From Edolisoma coerulescens (Eukaryota; Chordata; Aves; Passeriformes; Campephagidae), in the NCBI GenBank assembly GCA_013397115.1, contig VWZW01004081.1:1914465-1978464 (forward strand): DNA of 64,000 nucleotides, given 5' to 3'. Positions 14,075-27,300 of this stretch are shown here, one piece after another. Position 1 is the first letter of the stretch. The number at the start of each line of letters is the position of its first letter. A program made the translations under genes and the position numbers. The notes beneath the pieces were generated by a model. It had not been told where the DNA came from and searched no databases. It saw nothing but the letters and a program-made list of their open reading frames with translations.

Positions 14075-14118
14075 TTAAAAAACCCCAAACCCAAAACAAA
14101 ATTACAACCCCCCACCAA
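14075..14118 (+). repeat. A/C-rich tract
   Basis: AAAAAACCCCAAACCCAAAA followed by CAAAATTACAACCCCCC. Same type as the other A/C-rich tracts. Confidence 0.8.
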
Positions 14119-14687
14119 AGGTTAAGGAATAAACATGTTTGTCTAGCATTGCTGTCACTTCAGCATTGCAGAGCAAAATTTCCCCTTAAAAACAGTTTCA
14201 CATTCCTTTTACAGGCTGTTCCAACATGAGTATATTGTGAAGGGGGTCCTGCTAACCTTTATTCCCTTCAGCACTTCACAGGGAGTCATTCTGAGCACAC
14301 TGCAGACCAGTCCTGCTCTAAGGGGCATGAATGAGAGCCTGCCACAACTCTTAGAAGGAAACTCTCACAAATTCTGTATTTTCCTTAAATTGTTATGTGG
14401 TGATATCCATACCTGTTTACATTGGTCCTGCCAACTCCCTGCCCCCAAAATATGATAGGATGGGCTTTTCTTTTCTTTTCAGTTTCTGGTGTTTGCTTGT
14501 GGGTATCTCCTTCCATCTCACATTCCAGCAGACTGGTATCACCAAGATCAGGAATTGTGCTACAGCTGTCCTTGGCCTTTGTTTTCAGGCCAGCAATAAC
14601 ATCAGCACCATGTGGTGGTGCCAAGATTGTAGCAAGCTATAATGACATATGTTTTGTTGAGAAATTGATGCTGTGACTCTGAATAGC

Positions 14688-14722
14688 AATAATAATAATA
14701 ATAGTAGTAATAATAATAATAG
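14688..14722 (+). repeat. (AAT)n microsatellite
   Basis: AAT units interrupted in the middle by TAGTAG, so two short arrays joined by variant units. Confidence 0.93.
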
Positions 14723-16510
14723 TTGTTTGGCTGGTGCTGGTGGTGATTGCACAGGAGAGAAGTGCTGCTCTGCGTCCTTCAGAACTCCCTGGGTGTAGAA
14801 TGAACTTGTCACTGTTGGGATCTTGGTTTGCATTTAGAAATCTCCTTGAGAAATGCAAAACTGGTACCAGTGTTTGTAAATACAATCTAGGCCAGTTCCC
14901 AATGGGCATCATCACAGAGCCAAACCATGCTGGGAGAGCTGGGACAGATCATAGCCTTTGTCCAGAGTGGGGCTTCCATGTACGGTAGTGGAGCCTGAAA
15001 AATCTGTGTTACTTAATAATAATATATAAATATAAAAATGTCATTGCAAGTGCTCCATTGCCCTGAAAAGATGTCGGCAGAGAAATGCATCCAACAGCCT
15101 GCACTGGTTTAAGTCAGTGGGGACTGGCTATTAGGGTGTGTGTGTCAGACAGTCTTACACATCTAGACTGCTCCTCCAGTATAGTCCAGGGTTCATTCTG
15201 TGCAACTGCCTGGTGTGGGTGAGCAGGGTTTCTATTCTGACCTGAGGTAAATCTTGAGCACTGCTTTCTGCTCGATAATGCTTGGAGAACCAGGAAAGTG
15301 CTCACTGGAGTGAGTTACTCACTGGACACATTTACTGCTTGCCTCCTCACTGCACAGAGCAAAGATTTTTGCTGTTGCTCATCAAGCCCCTGGTATTTAT
15401 GCCAGCCAATACCTCTCCAGCAGTGCAGGAAGTTTGTAGTTTGCTGATAAGCCTCTTGCCATCCTGCCTGTTCAAAGCTAAGTGAAAAGGGAAAAAAGTG
15501 TGAAGTGTTGACATCAGAGGGTATTTGTAATAATGAGTAATATGGCACAGAGCTGGTGTATCTTGGCTACCATCCCTCTGCTGCATTATTTTAGTGGCTA
15601 TGTCTAGCTGTCTACTAGCTGTGACACATTTTTATGGTTTATCATAAAAATAAAAGTGTGTCTATTACCTCTAGATGGAATCTGGATGATGCATTAAAAC
15701 CGAAGCGAGGGAGTTCATGAAAGGAATAATACAAGAGCCATCTTTAGTGTGTCAGGACAAGTATTGCTCATGCAGCAGGGTCTCCTGCAGGCTGTGGCTT
15801 CCCATGCACACAGCCTCAAAGCCACCTCTGAGCTTCTCCAGGGAAGAGCAAGCTCTGGGCTGGATAAGGCAGCCCACTATTTGCGGATTGAGTGTAGCAA
15901 AAAGTGTCACTTCTGATAGGAACACTCAATCACCTGGTATAAGCTGTGAATTTGTATTCTTTCTTCACTTTGCTGCATTCTTTAGTTCTTCCTGCTTTCA
16001 GAATCTATTATGAAGTCATTGAGAAGAAGAAGGAAAAATTTTCTTTTTGGCCAAGTATTAAAAATACCAGCATAATCAGTTGTATTTTACAATGAAAAAA
16101 CTTTCCAAGGAATTTTAAATGCTAAATTAAAAGAAAAAATCTTCAGTTGCTTCTCTCCAAGCTGTGATTAGCATGAAAGGGCTCTTCATACATTGAGTCT
16201 TAGGAGAATATTAAAAGGAGGGGAAAGATGCTGGATAAAGCAGGTCAACTCGATTAGAAAGAATCATTTTGGGTTTCATTTGTTACCTCTGTGTAACTCT
16301 TGTGGGAAGTGTATTAATGAAAACCAGGAACTTTCTGGCCTAGCAGAGATGTGATATAGAGAAATAAATATCAAGGAGACCCTCTGGGACTCTATCCTCA
16401 GCTGTGGTAAATTGGAATAGCTCTCTCAAAGTTGTTCTAAATTATAACAGCTGAGGCTCTGCTCCTTGTACCTTGCTTACTTGGTGCAGCTAAGTTTTGT
16501 CTTTGTTAAG

Positions 16511-16531
16511 TAATAAGTAAGAAACTTATTA
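16511..16531. repeat. Short 8-bp inverted repeat
   Basis: TAATAAGT, spacer AAGAA, then ACTTATTA. Such AT-rich hairpins are common by chance. Confidence 0.7.
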
Positions 16532-17100
16532 GTAAAATGAAGAAATTTATGTGTTTATTTCGCTCCTCTGTAGTCAATGGACTAAAAAAAATTATGTCTG
16601 AAGTCACAAAATAGAACATGCAAGATGTTTTTAAATTCAGAGAGAAGAAAAATGTCGTGTTAGCAGTTGTTCTCCTTTCCCTTTACTGTAGAAAAAGAAA
16701 CATTAAAAATGTGATGATGATGGGGGCCGCAGAATTCCCAAACCAGGATGCTGACCTGAGATGCATCAGGCTTAGTGCTGCATAAATCCTGAAAGAATGC
16801 TTGTTGTGGGAAACGGTCCATCTAGACATAATGTTTTAATTTAAAACCAATTATTATACAGGAAGAAGTAAACTTGAGGATGTTGCACCAGGATCTCTAT
16901 GTCCACAGTCCTGCTTCTAAAGCTGCCAGATTTTCATTAGGAGCATATCTGAAACACAAGGTGCAGAGTTGTTATGCTCAACTTCGTGGCTTGCTTCCAA
17001 GGCAGGTAACTTCTCCCAACATTTGTATCTTTCTTCTCATATAATGTAACAACAAAGCATTAATCATGCAAATATCAATATTTAATGATTATGTGGTTAA

Positions 17101-17150
17101 TGCCTGCAAAGCACTTTAGAGATAAAAAGTGCTCTATAAATCCAAATGTA
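17101..17150 (+). repeat. Possible ancient SINE/L2-type 3' tail
   Basis: The stretch contains GCAAAGCACTTTAGAGATAA directly followed by AAAGTGCTCTATAAATCC. It resembles the GCAAAGCGCTTT...AAAGCGCTATATAAAT signature found near the 3' end of several old vertebrate retroposons. Only the tail is recognisable, with no head or promoter boxes nearby. It could also be a chance match or an exapted element. Confidence 0.35.
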
Positions 17151-20100
17151 GGATGTTTACTCCTTGCCTTATCTTAGTTGGATACAGAAGGGCTGAGAAC
17201 CAGTTCATGTTATCTGAAAAGGCAGGTGCCTGATGCTTCTGATATCAGGAGTACAATATTCATTCTAAACCTACTGAGCTCTATGACAGTCTTTTCTTTC
17301 TCTTCAACCTGATTTTGAAATTTGCACTATTAGAAACATTTGTATGGTAATGAGAATACTGCTCAAACCTCAAAATACACTAATTAGGTAAAAACCAGGA
17401 CTGGGAACATTTGGCCAGCTAATTAAAATGTCATAATTGGTGCTGCAGAAACCATTCTTACCTCACGCAATTATATAAATGAAGATCTACTGTCTAATGA
17501 GGGACTGAGGGAAGAAGATTGTTGTAGAAAAGTAAAAAAGTCAAGCGCAAGCTTTCCCTGTGCGTCAGCATTGCTACAAAACCCCTCAATATGGCCCTTT
17601 TTAAGTGATGGGTGAGTCATGGTCACCTTTCCTAAAACACCTCCTTTTTATTGAAGAGTTTCTTTTGGACAGGTTAGCAAAAGTTAAATAGCAACTTAAG
17701 AAACCACTGCTGAATGTTACAGAAGGTTGTGTACGTGAGCATTCTGCTGAGTTCGGCCATAAGCAATCCCTGGGAGAGGTGAACTCCTCAAAACAAAGAT
17801 GTTTGTTTATCCAAGTCTCCCTTTTTTCCTTTTACTTCCTGTGTCTGTGTTCTGGGAAGTGCTCAGGTTTAAGTAGGAGATGAAACATAGCAAAAGTTGT
17901 TTCCTTAAGTGTCATTTTTGCCAGCATCATTCTCAGCTGTCTGCTGGCACGTAGCACCTTTCTCGGCCATTAAAAAAATTGAGGAATAAAAATATCCAGT
18001 TCATATATTCTTGGAGAAGGTTTATTGATCAGAATCCTAGAGGCTGCAATGTAGAAGAGGTCATGTTCTCCCTAAAAGTCTCTGCTTAAAATCCTGTGTG
18101 GTACTGGTCTGATGGATCCCTGGGGCCAGGTGAGAGGAGGTGGCACAGCCCTTTCCCAGGTGCCAGCCTGACTGGGAGCAGTGCCAGCCCACATCCCTCT
18201 GCAGCACTGTCTCCCCATCCAACCTGAGTATTCTTTGTGCCCCAAAACCGTTTCCTCCTTGACCAGGGCAACTCTGAAAAGGTCTGATTTTTTGAAGTTG
18301 GGGCCCTGTGGGAAAGACAGTCTGTCATTTAGTTGAAAAAGAGAGGAAAGGAATCCAGCATTGCTAACAAGGTGTGAGACACAATGAAGCAATGAGCAAT
18401 TAAAAAAACCCACAATAACTTTTACTTGGATTTTTCCTCAAACATCTGAGTAATTTGTCACATCTTTTAAACAACAAGGTGCATTAGCATGCTGAGAAGA
18501 GTGTAACTCCATGTCTTCTTGATGCCTGTTGGAGTAAGCTGCAATGTACTATGTTTAGAGAATTTAGACTGGATGACTTTGATTCATTCAGAGATATTAC
18601 TTTAAAAGTGGCCTTTGCTATGACTTTTAGTATACTGTGCTTCTGAACCAGCACTCAGAAAAATGCATGTTTTATAAGGGAAATAGTTTTTTTATAAGCT
18701 GACATTGGCTAAAAAGTAAAATTAGGAGAGTTTGAGTGAGAGAGAAGAGTAAAAAGATATATTTTGTTCATCAGGGGATGTGCAGTTGTGGGACAAAGGA
18801 GGACACATTTGGGATTCAATTCAGGCTCAGGGTTACAAACGCTCTCTTCTAATCAGAAGCATACAGGTGAGAGACATGCTTTGTGTCTTTTGTGCCTCCC
18901 ATCAGAACAGATTCAGGTGCATGCATAATGCATGAGGCAAGTACCAGCACTGATGCAGAATAATCCATAAAATATGAAGCTGATGCTATGAATAATTAAA
19001 GCACAAACACACTCAGAAACACCTGCATGCAGCTAATAGGATGGGTTGGACTTGGCCTGTAAGAATGATAGAAATGTAGAATTGAAGCTGTCCCTCCTCC
19101 CCCTCGGGGTCCCTTGGGCTCTGTGTGGAGCCTGCCACAGGGCACAGCTGCTGGGGACCCCTCTGGAGCTTCAGACCCCCCATTGGGAAGGGAATGAACA
19201 CTGAGAGACTTTCCTTGGCTGCAGAGAGGCCTGGTACCTGCTTGCTTTAGAGAGAAATTGCCAAAATGTTTCCTTGTTATAATATTGAAAGGGCTGAACT
19301 TTCAGCCTCCTGGTAAGTAAATGCCAGTTTTGTTTAGAGACCGTGCAGAAAGATGAAATATTTAGCTTTTATCAATAATGTACCCTCTAAGTAACAGTGC
19401 CTACATCGACACATAATCTGTGACAAACTTTCACAGATCCCCTGATGCATTTGAGGCAAGCTCAAGGGGTTTTTTTAACTTGTAGGAGATGAATAACTTC
19501 TGATGTTCCCTGCAGAGAAGGGAAAGAGCAGGGCAAGAACTGAGCTAAGAGTATCAGCAGCAGAGAAGGTCATATAAATTATTACTGCTTGTATGGCTCG
19601 TAAGGATACCCAATCACATGGTGTTGGTGCTCTTGCTCAATACTTTTATGATCTCAGTGGAGATCCTGGGTTTGTTAGGGAAGTCACTGAGCACAGAGCA
19701 GAGGAAAATATCCAGGTCCTAAAGCATTTGTTTTAAATAGAGGCGAAAAACTGTGAGATATTTTCTGAAGTTAAATGGCCATATTTTTTTAAATGAGTGA
19801 AGCTGGGGAATATATAAAGATACCTAGCAGAGATTGATCACACTTTTACCTGAAACAGGAGAAAAAGCTTCTATCATCTTAGACAGCTTCCAAGTATATG
19901 GTTTAATTTATATCTCTGTAAGACTGATTTGAATGTAATGGAAAATAATGTCTGGATTGTGGTTTACATTTTATGACTGTATACAACTCACACAGTATAT
20001 TTTAGTTTCTGTATTTATATTTCTAGGTTGTTATACTGCTGCTCTGGTGAAGGAGTTCTGGCTGTGTGCACAGCAATCTTAGATCTTTGTTATTTAAAAC

Positions 20101-20471
20101 ATCTTCTTTGGTCTGATGTGTTGAAACCTAAGGAAAGTCCTTCTATACTTTTATTTCTTGAAGAGAGACTGTGTATTACTGAAAACATAGAGCTTTCAAA
20201 GTAAAACCACGGTGCTCTTGCTGGATCACACAGAGAGTGGGCTGAAGGGATATAGTGCTCAAGGGACAGAGTGGAGAGAGTGCAGATGAAACCAGAGAAG
20301 CTGGACCAATGGGTCTCCGAGTTTGCATCAGCTAAAGAGTCAAAGCTCCAAGAGTCCAACAAACCCAGTCCTTACAGGGACAGTTTGGATGGTGTTTCTG
20401 CCTACAAGAGGAACAGTTTTCCTCTGGTCTCAAAATGATGAATTAGTTTCTAGTATTACCATAAGACTCAC

Positions 20472-20495
20472 TGTCTAATGCTCTTGCATTAGACA
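20472..20495. repeat. Perfect 10-bp inverted repeat with 4-nt loop
   Basis: TGTCTAATGC, loop TCTT, then GCATTAGACA: ten perfect pairs. The right arm GCATTAGACA occurs again as a direct repeat at 20552-20561. The function is unknown. Confidence 0.85.
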
Positions 20496-20973
20496 TTCCC
20501 TGTTCTCAGTTGACAGACCTGGAGTGTGTTCCTATTTAAATTAGGCTATAGGCATTAGACAAAAATAAGTCATTTTTCAGTTAATTCTAGAACTAGGACA
20601 ACAGCCCCTTTGGAAAATGCTTCCTTTATGAAAATAGTACTCAAACGAGCCTGACAAAGCACAAAATGATTATGTGTGATTCTCTAGATTATTTCACCAG
20701 CTTAGTTTGCAGAACCAAAAGTTCCGAAATACTTTCTGGCTGGTGTCTTGCGTCAAACATCAAGAAATCACCATTAGTGTTTATCTCTTGAGGTTAGGCT
20801 GAGTGCTGAAATATTTTAGCATGATTTGCTGCCACTTTTTATCCAATGACTCTTTCTTCCCTTGCATCTAGAGTCCTGGGATGCCTTGGGTTCTCCATTG
20901 ACCTCAGTCTTTAATAAGACAGAACTGTAGAAAGCCTTCAGATACCATCAGCTGTCTCTGCTGTTTAAGGGGA

Positions 20974-21012
20974 AAACAAAACCTGACAAACACCCTAAAC
21001 CCAAACAACCCC
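20974..21012 (+). repeat. A/C-rich tract
   Basis: Contains AAACAAAACCTG and CCTAAACCCAAACAACCCC; less pure than the others. Confidence 0.65.
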
Positions 21013-24000
21013 ATATATTATTAAGGAGGAAGATCAACTATTTCTATGTTCCTCCCCTGATTTTTCAGTTCAGTGTCATTCTCACTGTGGTAAATAAATG
21101 TTCATATCCATGGCACTTTTCCTTCCCTACTCCAGAACTGAAGGAGCTGCAGTGGCCCTAGGACATGGACAACACTAATTATGCATTCAGCATATTTCCT
21201 ACTGGCAGATTAAGGATTGTCATGCACTTCACATTTTTTCAATTTTTTTTTTAGGCGGTGAATTTCCTGTTAATTCTGTCCTTCTGACAGGGAGGACCAA
21301 ATTTTAAAGTCTAGGTTCATGGAATATAGATTATCTTTTGACTTTGGGTTTCTAGGAAAGTGTTCCTTTGTCCCAAACCACCATAGAGCTTCACAGGTCT
21401 CCTGTGAGCTGAGCTGACATGTAAGATGCTTTTCACATAGAGCCTATATTTTCCTTAATAATTGCTGAGTACTTAGGAACTAAATGACTATAAACAAAAT
21501 TTAAAATGTATTTACTGTCACCCAGTCACAGCAAATGACTCTATGCAAGTACATATCCTGGCAAGAATAAGGTCTTTAACTAAAACTACTTTAGCCTTTT
21601 AGTTTGTCTTTAATTATGGCTTTACATCAAATTCAAGAACTTTTATGCTTCAAACCTGCTTTAAAAAGGACCAATATGTGGCTGCTGAATTCTGCCATAA
21701 GCACTTTCATATTGAAAAGTGATTGCTGTATATGCACAGCAGCTGCTGGAGGGGCAGGTAAAACAGGGATGCTTGTGAATTACTTTTTCCTATTTAGTAA
21801 GGAAAAATGACATGTTTCAGTCCTGTGACCTCTGAGAAAGTATCTGCAAGCAAAGTTGTGCCTATTTTAATCTTCACAGCCACACTTCTTGCAAGATCCA
21901 CACCGTCGGACTGATCATGCAGTTGATGGGTACTCTAATGATCTTGGTCACATAATGCCAATTATATGGAGTGGCCGCAAAGCCACTGGTGATACCTACA
22001 ATTAACACTTGAGATGTAATAGATGGGTCTCTTGGTGAGTCATTTTGTTTAAAGGACCCACAAACCTGCTGCAGTAGGAATCTTGTACAATGTATACAGG
22101 CTGTTCCGCTGCTAATACTGTCCACACTGCTCCAAAATAGACCTTGCCAAATCATTAAATGGATCTTGCAGAGCACTGAATTTTAATTGCTCTGGGGATA
22201 CTGAGAGAGAACAGTATTGATTGACTAACTTTATGAAAGTTTATTAAGAGTTGTTAATCTAATTTCTAATTAAGGGATTTTGTTTTACTTTTTGTACGAT
22301 ATCTCTGTGATTTTATTAATGATATTTTAAATGTCCCATTTCTAATAATTTACATGCACCAAAAGGGAATTAAAAGCATTACCTTGAACTGAGATATTTT
22401 CCCTCTAGAGCCAACTTTTCAAATATGGTCGTTTCAGACAGCTAAATTCAGAGTTAGCCACAAAGAGGTGATGAGATGCAGAAGACCTGAAAGGTGGGGG
22501 GCTGGCTCTTCATGGCAAAGGTTACACTGTGAGAAGAGGTAGGGTTAGGTGGCATTGGGCAGGATGGGGGTTTTTGTCTGTTGTAAGCCTTTCCCCATAA
22601 AATCCCCTTGCAGGGGAAGGTAACCTAATGAAGGGACAAACAAGCATGGAGTTGAGGTGGTGGGATGCTCTCCTCAGAGTGGGATGGCAAGTGAGAAGGA
22701 TGCAAGAAGTACTTTGAAAAGAACAACTGTGTCCTGCCAAAATGACTTTCTGTCCTGCAGAACCTCTGCATTACAGATTGTCATCCTGTGAAAAACTGAA
22801 TTTTAGCATTAATGTCAGTGGATGAGGATTTGTCATCTCCCCCAGTGTGTATCCCTGTGGCTCCTGATGGGGACAGAGCAGACTAGAGAAAACGGTGAGG
22901 ATTTCTTCTTTTTTGTGTTGTGTGCCCCAAATCAGAACAGGATTGGTTAGTTTTGAATTTAATTTGCAAGGAGGCTCTGCAGACTAAGGGAACTTGTCTA
23001 GGAAGAGAAAGAGCTGATCAGGTAGTTTAACAGAGTATGTCCTCTGGCCTTGGAATTTTTCTGCTGAAAAATGTGACATTACTGCATATTCTTGGAATAC
23101 AAATTACTACTGTGGTGCATATGTCATGGTTAGATACCATGTTACACTGAGTGTACCAGCAGTTTTTAATGAAAATATATAAAATAAAAGAAATTTCAGG
23201 CCATGTTCCAGGGAGAATATTTTCCCTGTGAAAACTGTAGTAAAGGACATGGAAATGTCAGGGAGAGTGAATTTAAAGAGGGGGTGCAAAGCTACAGAAC
23301 CACTTCTGGCTCACCTGACTGGGAAAGGACATATTTTGGATAGCTTATGGCACAAATAAAGTATGAGGCTAAATCCTATGGGCAAAGTGCAGGAGAGCCA
23401 TTAAGAACTGACCATTTCCATATAACACATGGCACAGCTGGCACAAGGTGAGTAACAAGTGATGAGAAGGTTGGCATATCCAACTTATTTATTAATTGTT
23501 ACAAGAGAGTGAGCTAAGAGAAGTTTTGTACAAGATATATAGCACTAACTTTTGCTTTGAAGGAGTTAGTCTGTAAATAACCAAACAACAAATTTAGCAC
23601 CTTTAAGTACTGCATTTCAAGTAGAAAATGGTGATCAGCACAGGCAAACTCAGAATTTGTGTTTCATTGCGTCAGTTGAGACTTTTGTAAATGTACAGAA
23701 ACCAGCCTGGCCTGACACCTTGGTAATCAGGACACTGATAGGTGAAAGAAGTGATTGAAAAATAATCTATTATTTGGAGAACAATTATTTAAAAACTATT
23801 TGAACTTACTAAAATGTATCAGTGAAAATGCACCTGCTTGAAACAAGAAGTCTGAGGATTGGTATCAAGGGTATCATCCCTATGCAAGTCTGATCAATTA
23901 AATATCTATAAGGGAAAAACCCAAGCTCTGAGTGCTGTTAGTGCCTAGGAAGGCTTGTCTCGTAGGGAGGTTTATTGAAATTCATATGGACACTGGCTCC

Positions 24001-24378
24001 CATCCTCAGGCTGCCTGCAATGTGTGGCATTCAATTCCAAAACCTCTCTAGTTTGTCTCCACTAAGAAATGTCCCTGATGATCAGACATGCCAAGATTTA
24101 ATAATCAGCCTTGGACAGAAATAAAGCAAATGAATAAATCTCAGAAAGAGAAAAGTGTGTCTTGTGGTTCCTGCCACGAGAGGCTTCCTACGGCAATTTA
24201 AAATTGTGTTTGTATGCAGAAGTGTTAGTTATTAGCTTTCCCTCTGATCTTTTAAGTCATCATGGTTTTTTTGATCACAGAATTCCAAACATGTTACTAG
24301 GCAGAAAATTTGGTCCCTTGCTTAATTAATGAAAGTAGATTAAAGCTTGTGCTGCAAGGATAGTGATAATGTCACAAG

Positions 24379-24394
24379 AAAAAAAAAAAAAAAA
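24379..24394 (+). repeat. Poly-A run, 16 nt
   Basis: Sixteen consecutive A. No retroposon body is recognisable in the 200 bases before it. Confidence 0.9.
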
Positions 24395-27300
24395 GATGTT
24401 ATTTACATCATGTTTGCGTCCTGGGCAAATAGGCAAAATGTAAAAAAATACAAGGATAGTTCCCACCATCTGCAATTTTGTGGAAAAAAGCTGATAATTA
24501 GCAGAATGTAGTCTGAGCTGGGTACATCTGTGTGCATTTCTATTAAATGTTCTAAAGGGCTATTTCAATAAAATGCTTCAAATGACTATTTTCATGGTAC
24601 ACAAGTCTCAACAAACACCCAGAAGAGTAAATGAGTTTTCAAAAGAAAGGTGCCATGCTCACTTAGCATGGATTTAATTTTTGTAGAAAGAGATGAGCTT
24701 AGTAGCAGCAATTTCACCTACTGAATTGATAGCACTTAGGAAGTTTTAATTGTAGACCGCAAAATTCCTCTTAGCTTGTGGCCCTGTTACTCTTGGATAC
24801 AGCATTGCAGGGTACAGGGTCTGCTCCAACCACTCCTGCAAACTGTAATGAGGCAAAATGCATAAAAATTATTCTGCTAGTTTAGCATATATCATGGTTT
24901 TTCCTGAAGAAAAAAAAAAGGAAAAAATCCCCAACACCCTGGGCACTAAAACAGTCATGGCATGAAATCAATTTTGTAAATGTCAAGACATTGGACTGGA
25001 ATTTTCCAGGGAGTCTAAGCGCATTAGCAGCTCAAATCCCATTGAAAACCTACCATATATACTCTGGACAAATTACAGAAACAGCAGATCTGTAAAAACA
25101 GCTGCCCTGGCAGTGTGGAATATTGCTTGGAGAGGAGCTGTGGAAGCGGGGTTAGCCGCCATGTGGGGTTGCAGGGAGGGCAGCTCACTCCTCTCCAAAG
25201 TGACTGGAGATTTTTATGTGTCATTCCCAGCAGTGCAGGGTGTTGGAGGGATGCTGCCCTCCCCACAGGGCTGGGCGTAGCTGCAGCCCCGGTTCACCCT
25301 TCCAGCAGTGAGGTAGAAGTGAGAGAGATGTCGTGTGTGCCTTTAAAGCTTCCTGGGCAAATAGGCAGGATAAATATGAAAATATTTCTCTAAAAACAAC
25401 AGCACTGACCTTCCAGCTGACACTCACCCATGTTCCTCCAGAGCAGTTAAGTGGGGAGAGGATGGATGTTTACACGGTGTGCCTTTCAGTATTTTATCAG
25501 CAGAACCTTTTTTCCCTGGGATACTGCCTATCTTCCCTTCAGCAGTATTTAAAATGTGGTCTGAGCAAAACTCCAGCATCCTCTTTTCCTCAAAAACCTA
25601 TATTTGTATATATAAACATACACATATGTATATACACGAAGAACTTTTTTTCCCCTCCTGAAATTAGTCATAAAAGGATGATTATGCTTTGAATTTGTGT
25701 TTTTACCATGAATTGTATCTTAAGTGTTTCCAACTTCAGTTCTTCCTTTAAATAAAGTTCCCACCTCTGGCTGCATCTGCTGTGTTTCGTGGCCCTGGCT
25801 GGTACCTGACATCAGAGAGAGCAGGGACACACTTGAATAGTGTGCTTGCATTTATTCAGATATTGAAAGTGATGCTTCTCTTCCACCTCCCAGGCACCTG
25901 GGGATTTCAGAAATGAGCTCATACACTTTTTAAGCAGCAATATAGCCTTGTTCAAATCCTTCAAGCCTGTAAGTTGCACTGAAACAAAAGCTGATCAGCA
26001 CTTTACTTTTACTTATATCATACCAACATCTCAGTGTTTGGTAATCTTTGACTATACTTCACTGATTACTGCTGAGAAGGAGTGATTGCAAATGGCAAGG
26101 AAATAAAGTTTCAGGCTTGCATTGCAGCTGATTTTAAACGTCAGCCTGAGAAGTGCAATGTTAGCTGTTTGCTTGGAGAATACTGCTAAAAGAAACATTA
26201 TTTTCTCTAGTTTTATTATTGCCATAAAATTTTTCTCATTTCTTGGAAAAAGAAGGCATAATTCTGATTTCAGTGAAATACATCTGCTGAGGTTGATTGT
26301 CTCTCAGAGCTATTGTTCACTCAGGTTTCTGTTTATTAGTAAATAAATGCTTGGATGCGTCCCAAAGAAATATTTTGTGCAATTTGTTTAGTGACTTCAT
26401 GAAGAAATTCTGTTTAGGCAGGTTCTTAGTTCATCTCCCTTTAGTATCTGAAGGCTGGACCTTTATCCCTGTTATGATATGTACCACAAAGAAAAATATA
26501 TTCAAGAACATTACATATTCTGCCTCCCATTCCTACAGTGATGTTATGTTTTGCTGGAGCTGAAAGTGTTATTTAAAAGGATGGCAGGATTAATGTTTGC
26601 ACTATTGCTGTTGTAAGGAGCAAGTGGATGAGCAGAGTATGCCTGTGACGTGTTGGCCAATGGGATGTGCAGGCCATGTGCCCACACTTATATTTAAATA
26701 CAAGAACTTTGTCACATGATCTAAACTCATAACCAGTTTATCTGATCTCCATTAACTGTTTTTATACATTTAGAAAACAAATGCCGCTGAAACAGTTAAC
26801 ACGAAGAATAAGTTTGTTCTTGAAGTTTGAATTGCCATGGCTTCCTCTTCACCCCTCTGATCTGAAGCAGTTTTTTTGGTTCTGCTATAAGGTAAAATCC
26901 TATGTGTGCTGGGTAATGAAGAGGTAAAGTTGCTGGTTTTGTGTACTGAATGATTTATAAAAGTTGTTAAATGTAACAAGCAAAGGCAGAATACAGTGGT
27001 AGCTGTAGTGTAAAAATATTATCAAATGATATAACTGTCAAATTAATGAAATTCAGTGTGATATAAATTAGGCATAGTTGTATGCAAATAGGTGTTCAGG
27101 CACTTAGCTGCTTGGTTGTAACTAGTATGTCCAACTGATGCCAAGTAATTATTTCAGGATAAAGAGCATCATTTGCATTTGTTATAAACTCCATGAGGTT
27201 AACAGAGCTGAAATTCTGTTTGTGGAAATTTGGCCTCAGTTGTCAACATAACTTAAAAATACTACCTGCTCTTCGTAACAATCCTTTCTGTTCTGGATCG

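Noticed and set aside
18072..18413. Minus-strand 113-codon frame as an exon
   Set aside because: Two frames are open together over a modestly GC-rich stretch, and neither has a recognisable motif or good splice edges.
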